Below are positions 54,936 through 64,000 of a DNA stretch of 64,000 nt, in pieces. The position numbers were made by a program, and so were the translations under genes. Each line of letters opens with the position of its first letter. Within the stretch, counting starts at the first letter, position 1. Source of the DNA: Oryzias latipes. Taxonomy: Eukaryota > Chordata > Actinopteri > Beloniformes > Adrianichthyidae. The notes beneath the pieces were generated by a model. It was not told where the DNA came from and made no database searches. It saw only the letters and a list, made by a program, of their open reading frames with translations. The DNA lies in the NCBI RefSeq assembly GCF_002234675.1, contig NC_019880.2:19852789-19916788 (forward strand), given 5' to 3'.

Positions 54936-55700
54936 CAGGGGTCGGCAACCCGCGGCTCAGGAGCCGCATGCGGCTCTTTAGCGCTGCCCTAGTGGCTCCC
55001 TGAAGCATTTTCAAAAATGTTTGAAAATGTAAAAAGATGGGGGAGATAAATATATTTTTTGTTTTAATATGGTTTCTGTAGGAGGAAAAACAAGACCCAA
55101 ACATTCTTAACATTTTCCAATACTCTAAGAATGTGTAGAATAAATACTGTAACGCCCAGTAGGTACGTCACTTGTAGCGGGAAATACGGGACCCAAGCTA
55201 TCAAAAAGTTGAGCTGTCAATCAACTGGCAGCGCTGGAGAACTGTCCGTGGCCCATACACCGTGATCCACCGTCAGTTCCGTGCATTGCTTGATGAAGTT
55301 GAAAGAGAATATTCTGATCTCCTGCTACACAACACAGTCCGATGGCTGTCCAGGGATGACGCTTTGCGTCACTTTGTCATCTGTTTCGAACACGTGAAAA
55401 CATTCCTGAAAAGCAAAGACCTGAACTACCCGCAACTGGAAGATACTGAGTGGCTCGAAAAGCTGCACTCTTTGGTGGATATGACTGTGACAAGCCACCT
55501 ATACGAGCTGAAAGTCTCCAGGCGCCGCAAATGCTTGAAGCTGTTCTGTCATTCGAGCTCCAGCTGACTGTCATGGGGCACGCACGTTCCATTTTATTGT
55601 TTTTTGTTCAAATCCTCAAAATAAAAATGACATCAAATCAGATTTCTTTATTACATTTCTTTAATTTATCAAAGCAATGAAACATAATTCACTGATATTG
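54936..55700 (+). pseudogene. hAT-type transposase fragment
   Basis: It begins with the hAT-like end CAGGGGTCGGCAACC and a GGAGCCGCATGCGGCTC palindrome. At 55262-55515 the plus-strand frame reads HNTVRWLSRDDALRHFV, FLKSKDLNYPQLEDTEW and LVDMTVTSHLYELK. This resembles the C-terminal half of hAT transposases of the ZBED5/GTF2IRD2-like group. The frame then shifts (continuing KPPIRAESLQAPQ in another frame). It is incomplete at both ends of the coding part, with no functional protein. Confidence 0.65.
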
Positions 55701-55787
55701 TAATGAAGTTAAACTTGCGCGACAGAGCAGTCACGTGAGTGGAAGTCACCACGAGCAGCTCCAGCCTTTCTGAAGCTTCCTGAGGTT

Positions 55788-55980
55788 GCCACGCCTTGTC
55801 AAGATCTCAAGCCACGCCTTGTCAAGATCTCAAGCCACGCCACGTCAAGACCTCAAGCCACGCCGTGTCAAGATCTCAAGCCACGCCTTGTCAAGATCTC
55901 AAACCACGCCTTGTCAAGATCTCAAACCACGCCACGTCAAGACCTCAAGCCACGCCGTGTCAAGATCTCCAGCCACGTCA
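55788..55980 (+). repeat. 23-bp minisatellite with 92-bp higher-order period
   Basis: Eight full units of GCCACGCC-NNG-TCAAGAYCTCAA (23 bp each) start at 55788, 55811, 55834, 55857, 55880, 55903, 55926 and 55949; a ninth is partial. The variable triplet runs TTG, TTG, ACG, GTG, TTG, TTG, ACG, GTG. Thus four-unit blocks of 92 bp are duplicated. Overlapping open frames are a by-product of the period. Confidence 0.9.
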
Positions 55981-55999
55981 CGTCCAAAAACTCATCCTT

Positions 56000-57720
56000 C
56001 ACCAGAAACCCTCAACGAAGAAATAACCACTACTTACCTATTCACTTACCTGTGTGTTTCCTTCCGGGTTCCAGCGTCTGGATCTGTCTCGTAGCTGAAT
56101 CATGACACCTATTTTGACCAGAGCAGGCAAAGGGGATTGTATCCCACAATTCCCCGTGCCGCCAGCTCCAACAGCAGACCCAACATGCACATGACCGCCA
56201 CTACAATAGTGATTAGGTAAAAGTCAGATCCTTTTCCTAGACACATCATCTACAAGTGAAACGCAAACACGCTGCCAAGTGTGGCCAAGTTTGGAAGGCA
56301 GCTTTTGAAACAATCTTGAGAAAACATGCAAATAATCATGTAAATTTGTGTTACCAGTTGGCACCAGACAAAATAAAGACTGATGGTTATTCCAGTTTAA
56401 ATTCTTTCACGGCTAAATGTTAGCACGGCTAAATGTTAAAAGTTACAAGCTACAAGTCCGGCTGCTCTGCTCAGACACATGCACATGCAATGTGCATGCG
56501 CGATTGCGCAACAGCACTAGCACAATTGACTATTCCAATTTGTAAACAGTTTATCTGATTTTAGTAGAAAAAAAAAAGTAATATTACGAGATTTAAAGCC
56601 GTACATTTACGGCTTTTTATCAATGATTTACGAGATTTAAAGTCGAAGTGACATTGCAGCTAGTGAACGCCACTCATCAGCAGAGCAAAACGACTAAACT
56701 TAGTTGAACAGTTGAGCTGAATTGTTATTGATCACATTACAAATGTTTGGAAGCTCATTTGTTTGATTTTCGATTTATTAATGTTTTATTTATTGATTAG
56801 TGACTTGCAGGATCTCTGCAGCCCATTGATGACAATAACTAACAATAATTTGATTTTGAGTTGCCAAAAGGTTCCGAATTTCTTTGTTTTTTAAACCTAT
56901 CCGGAAATAAAACTTCACAAAACGCTTCAGGCAAGGCTCTGATAAGCAGACAACTTGGGTCTTTTTCTCGTAAATGTATGACTATTTTTCTCATAAATTT
57001 ACATGTTTTAAAGTCGTAAATTCACAACTTTTAAAGTCATAAAAGTATGACTTTAAAACACCTATATTTATGAGAAAGAAATTAAAATATTTAGCCTATG
57101 ACTTTTAAAGTAATACAAATATGACTTTATTCTCGTAATTTAAAAGTTTATTTCTTGTAAATTTATGACTTTAAAGTCGTAATAAAAAAAAAAAACTGTG
57201 TTTGTGAAGTGGCCCTAAAACTTTTGTATGAAAATAACTCATATTTCAAAAAATATTTGTTCTATAGTGTGCCAAAGGTAATGTATGAAAATATATATGG
57301 ATTAAGTTTTCTCTGAAAGGCTAAAGAAAAGCATGGTATAGGCCCTTTGATTTCAGATGAGATGTTCATGTTGCAGATTATTTTTTAAAGCTGTATCATG
57401 AAATGCTAGAAGTTAACATTTTTTTTCCATTTCATGTTAGTCTTGATGCATCAGAGAAATGTTTAAATTGATCAATAACTATTGGAATTTGTTCGTAATT
57501 TTTCAGAAACAGTACTATAGCGTCATCTGCTACGCTAGCTGGTTTATGAATGACTCCATGACATGACAATTTTTTTTATACGTCTCCACTGCTTTTTTTT
57601 AGATAAACTGCTAATGTTTCAGTTACTAATATAAAAGATAAGGTCCTATTTTTATACACATCTTTAAACACTTTTGCCACTTCATTATTTCTCGAGACTT
57701 TAACTTGATTTTAAAACGGT
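56000..57720. other. intergenic with TCGTAAATTTATGAC-type repeat
   Basis: Upstream of the tubulin promoter. At about 56580-56650 and 56960-57185 there are scattered direct and inverted copies of blocks such as CTCGTAAATGTATGACT, TTTAAAGTCGTAAATTC and ATGACTTTAAAGTCGTAAT, an AT-rich repeat common in fish. The remaining part has no recognisable gene. Confidence 0.5.
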
Positions 57721-57764
57721 GCATGTCGCATTTCTTATTCCTTTTCCTAGTCGGCTTAAAATAA

Positions 57765-57871
57765 CCAATGACGATTTAGAGTGTACAAATTCTTGACCAA
57801 TCAGTGCTTGAGATAATTTGATTGTCATGAAGTTCATCCAATCAGATGCGAGTGTTTTTAACGCTAGCAAC
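57765..57871 (+). promoter_or_regulatory. beta-tubulin proximal promoter with three CCAAT boxes
   Basis: Three CCAAT boxes lie upstream of the tubulin ATG at 57765-57769, 57797-57801 and 57838-57842 (two within CCAATCAG). They suggest NF-Y control. GCTAGCAAC at 57863-57871 looks like an RFX X-box half site, of interest because tubb4b-type tubulins serve cilia. No TATA box is obvious. Motifs are seen; binding is inferred. Confidence 0.5.
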
Positions 57872-57955
57872 GGGTGTTCAGTTGTGAGGTCAATTTCCTG
57901 CAGGAGTGCTTGTTGGAGTACTTGTTCGGTATTAAGTTCCCTTATTTCCGCAAAA

Positions 57956-61080
<3,125 letters not shown>

Positions 61081-61627
61081 AAGCTAGCGTCAATTCTAAT
61101 TTATCCAACATGTTCAAGCAAGGAAACCGTTAGGTAGTTGTAGTTTTAGGTGAGCACTTTTTCTGATTTAGAGTAGTACCACTTTGTCAAAATGTAAGCG
61201 GTGTGTAGAAGCTTCATCAGGTGTCTGCTCTGCAGGCAAGCTTCACCACAAATAAGTGATGGGTTGGGGTGGGGGGGTTCCTGTGTTCCTCTGCATGTTC
61301 TCGTTTTTCCCATCCCCCTTAATGAGCGCATTGGTTCAGCATGATTTGAATCCGATCTGTTTGACTAAAGTTAATAAAAAAAGCAAAACATGCAGGGCTT
61401 TTTCTGCTGATCCTCACTCAGTGATGTTGGATCCTCACAACAATCTGTCTAATCCAATCTCTTCTCAAAAAAACTGGTTTGGACTGAATTTATTTTGTAC
61501 GTTCACCTTAGTGACACAATTTTAGTCTCTTCAGAGTCTAAACCCAAAAGCTTTAATCATAAAGCATCACCGTTGATGTATTCTGGCTGAATTTAACTTG
61601 GTGTTTCATCTCATGTAAAAGTACTTC

Positions 61628-61633
61628 AATAAA
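61628..61633 (+). terminator. beta-tubulin poly(A) signal
   Basis: AATAAA lies 548 bases after the tubulin stop. An earlier AATAAA lies near 61373 within AATAAAAAAAG. Either could end the transcript. The stretch between the stop and this site is taken as 3' UTR and shows no other feature. Confidence 0.55.
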
Positions 61634-61966
61634 AATTCTTCCTTCTGAGAAAAGTCTGTTATGTTATGCTTTTTGTTGTTCTGTTTTTATAAACTACTTC
61701 ATAGTTTAAATTCAAATCTGCTTTGAGCAGAAAACAGACCCCCCTCCCTCCCGTAAATGATGGTACACATCTAGCACAGAGTAAACTATTCATTAAAACT
61801 CACATTTATCACTAAATTTCATGAAGTTTGAAAACTTTTACTTTCAGCACCACATTGTAGTTTTTCTTTTTACATCTTGAGTCCAACAAATAATGTTTTC
61901 AGGTTTTAATGGAATACAGGAATATTTGCAAGACGTTACATGTATTTTGCACCTTTTGCATGTAAA

Positions 61967-62146
61967 CCTCGCGCTATCCTAGGCACTTTACCATTGGGAG
62001 TTGGGTCATCTAGACCCACTAGACAGTGCTCTGAACCTTTTTTCTTCAATGATTTCTGATCTTCACTGGTGTCCATGGATTACATGAAATCTTTCCACCT
62101 TTGTCATGGTAGGGAGAACACGTCAATGTAAGGACCGGGTAGCACA
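61967..62146 (+). mobile_element. CCCTTGTGCTATC MITE, copy 6
   Basis: The left end is diverged (CCTCGCGCTATCCTAGG) and the right end decayed (GGGTAGCACAGAT). The interior matches the family. It directly adjoins the Tc1-like remnant. Confidence 0.7.
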
Positions 62147-62149
62147 GAT

Positions 62150-63210
62150 AAAAAACTGAAATATTAATGCCAAAATTATTCAGCCCCCTTAAGTTAATAC
62201 TTTGTAGCACCACTTTTTACTGTGATCACAGCTGGAAGTCTCTTGGGGTTTGTCTCTATCAGTTTTCCACATCCAGAGACTGACATTTTTATCCCATTCC
62301 TCCTCGCAAACCAGCTGGAGCTCAGTGAGGTTGGATGGAGAGCGTTTGCGAACAGCAGTTTTCAGTTCTTTCCACAGATTCTCCATTGGATTCAGGTCTG
62401 GACTTTGACCTGGCCGTTCTAACACCTGGTTATGTTTCTTTGTGAACCATTCAATTGTATATTTTCCTTTATGTTTTGGATCATTGTCTTGTTAGAAGAC
62501 AAATCTCTGTCCCAGTCTCAGGTCTTCTGCAGACTCCATCAGGTTTTCTTCCAGAATGGTCCTGTATTTGGCTCCATGCATCTTCCCATCAGTTCTTACC
62601 ATCCTCCCTGTCTCTGCTGAAGAAAAGGAGACCCAAACCATGATGCTGCCACCACCATGTTTGACAGTGTGTTCAGGGTGATGAGCTGTGTTGCTTTTAC
62701 TGCAAACATGACGTTTTGAAAAAAGTTGGATTTTGGTTTCATCTACCCAGAGCTTTTTTTTCCACGTGTTAGGTGTGTCTCCCAGGTGGCTTGTGGGTAA
62801 CTTTTAACAACACAGTTTATGGATATCTGTATCCCTTGTGCTATCCTAGGCACTTTAACATTGGGAGTTGGGTCATCTAGACCCACTAGACAGTGCTCTG
62901 AACCTTTTTTCTTCAATGATTTGTGATCTTCACTGGTGTCCATGGATTACATGAAATCCTTCCACCTTTGTCATGGTAGGGAGAACACGTCAATGTAAGG
63001 GTGGGGTCATCTAAGATAGCACAAGGGTTAAAAAATGGCTTTCTTCTCGTCACTCTTCCATAAAGGTCAGATTAGTGCAGCATATGACTGATTGTTGTCC
63101 TATGGACAGACTCTCCACCTCAGCTGTAGATCTCTGCAGGTCATCATGGGCCTCTTGGCTTCATCTCTGATCATCTTCTCCTTGTTTGAGCTGAAAGTTT
63201 AGACGGACCG
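62150..63210 (-). pseudogene. Tc1-like transposase remnant interrupted by MITE
   Basis: On the minus strand the C-terminal part reads [20 protein letters not shown] followed by [16 protein letters not shown] (62425-62250), standard Tc1 motifs. The remaining upstream part (to about 63205) is frame-broken, with a MITE at 62833-63027. The end has AAATTATTCAGCCCCCTTAA, typical for this family. Confidence 0.75.
62833..63027 (+). mobile_element. CCCTTGTGCTATC MITE, copy 7
   Basis: Intact ends CCCTTGTGCTATCC and GATAGCACAAGGG, followed by TTAA. It is inserted in the Tc1-like remnant, so it is younger than that element. Confidence 0.8.
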
Positions 63211-63254
63211 CCGGAAATTTTTAATTAAATGTTAGTTATTTTCCTAAGCTCTTT

Positions 63255-63480
63255 TCCTACGCAGAAGTAGGACTACTCGACCTCTGAGGCACCAGGTTTC
63301 GCTCTGTGTGGGTGCCGCCCATTTCTGTCTGTGTTTCACCCACGAAAATAAACAACATCCGAAATGGATGTGCATATTGTGCAAGTAAAAGGAAAGTGTT
63401 TAACCCAGGGGTCAGGAACCCATGGCTCCAGAGTTACATCTGGCTCGCTGACAAATCTATAAAAAAAAAAAAAGAAGTTT
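63255..63480. repeat. dispersed repeat, second copy, with hAT-like end
   Basis: The counterpart of 505-690, followed at about 63407 by CCAGGGGTCAGGAACCCATG and a poly(A) run at 63461-63473. Non-coding. Confidence 0.45.
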
Positions 63481-63738
63481 CATCAAACCAGTCCTTCTCG
63501 GTCGCGATGCGATGCCAGTTTGTAAAGGTCTGAAACTTGCGAGTTGCCGTCCCGGCAGATGCACGCTCCCGTCTTTGGGAAGCAAACGGGGATAGGGAGG
63601 GGTAGTGGGCACAGGCAGCAAGGTGAAGCCATGCAGCACCAGAAGTCACATTAATGCTAAGAAATACACATCATTTTTTATAATGTAATGTATTTATAAT
63701 GTAGCGTCCCTCTCCCACACAGAGACTTAACCTCTTTT

Positions 63739-63958
63739 CTTCTTCCACTTTCGGCATCTCCCATCAGGGGTCGCCACAGCGAACAAGTCGCATGGTAAAT
63801 TTGGCAATGTTTTACGCCGGATGCCCTTCCTGACGCAACCTTCTCTAACTGGGCTTGGAACCGGCAGAGGTAGAGAAGGGAACAGGGAGCAGCCTGGAGT
63901 CGAACCTGGGTTTCACGGACGGAAGGCGCCGCAAACAAGCACGAGCTAAACTGGCTCC
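63739..63958 (-). mobile_element. tRNA-derived SINE with 19-bp target duplication, copy B
   Basis: It is flanked by CAGAGACTTAACCTCTTTT at 63720-63738 and 63959-63977. Minus-strand head: GGAGCCAGTTTAGCTCGTG (box A region) and GGTTCGACTCC (box B). The body matches copies A and C. Confidence 0.9.
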
Positions 63959-64000
63959 CAGAGACTTAACCTCTTTTAAGGTTCATTATTCTGGTTACTG

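Noticed and set aside
55786..56105. Three overlapping ORFs with repeated SRSQATP-like peptides
   Set aside because: They arise from the 23-bp minisatellite; a period not divisible by three opens all frames. No gene context.
62743..62943. 66-codon minus-strand ORF ending in the MITE
   Set aside because: The peptide GLDDPTPNVKVPRIAQG is simply the translated MITE end and recurs with other MITE copies.

Overview
The window is vertebrate nuclear DNA, almost certainly from a ray-finned (teleost) fish. It holds split genes with GT-AG introns, an AT-rich intronic background, and teleost-type transposons (Tc1-like, hAT, piggyBac-like MITEs, L1/Tx1, RTE, Ty3/gypsy, several tRNA-derived SINEs). A ricefish (Oryzias) is possible, but I cannot prove the genus. 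There are no bacterial genes, CRISPR arrays or operons.

Four genes are readable exon by exon. (1) The 3' end of ttc7b (+ strand; five coding exons between 165 and 18767) encodes the C-terminal TPR part of the PI4KA-complex scaffold. A possible in-frame cassette exon lies at 3311-3571. (2) calm1 (- strand; six coding exons between 28200 and 21971) encodes a complete 149-codon calmodulin, tail-to-tail with ttc7b. Its 4-kb first intron carries an unexplained same-strand ORF (25088-24390). (3) nrde2 (- strand; 18 coding exons, 47515 to 29594) joins in frame to 1,220 codons. (4) A beta-tubulin gene (+ strand; seven coding exons, 57956-61080) encodes a complete 445-residue protein of the tubb4b/tubb2 kind. 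The ttc7b-calm1-nrde2 neighbourhood matches the CALM1 region of human 14q32.

Most of the rest is transposon debris. The 12-kb ttc7b intron holds a 2.2-kb long-inverted-repeat element, a broken Ty3/gypsy pol interrupted by a complete 867-bp hAT-like element with an exact 8-bp target duplication, an RTE fragment, a second LINE 3' end and a 5'-truncated L1. The nrde2 introns hold two copies of an unusual fold-back element (30027-30830 and 44864-45830), a Tc1-type pseudogene and its deletion derivative, a LINE endonuclease fragment and a MITE with 20-bp terminal repeats. Between nrde2 and the tubulin gene lies an L1 whose MITE/L1/SINE segment recurs in inverted orientation inside a Tc1-like element, followed by a hAT fragment and a 23-bp minisatellite with a 92-bp higher-order period.

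The genes do not form one pathway. The linkage is ordinary vertebrate synteny. Functional statements come from the known families; exon boundaries come from reading splice sites and checking that frames join.
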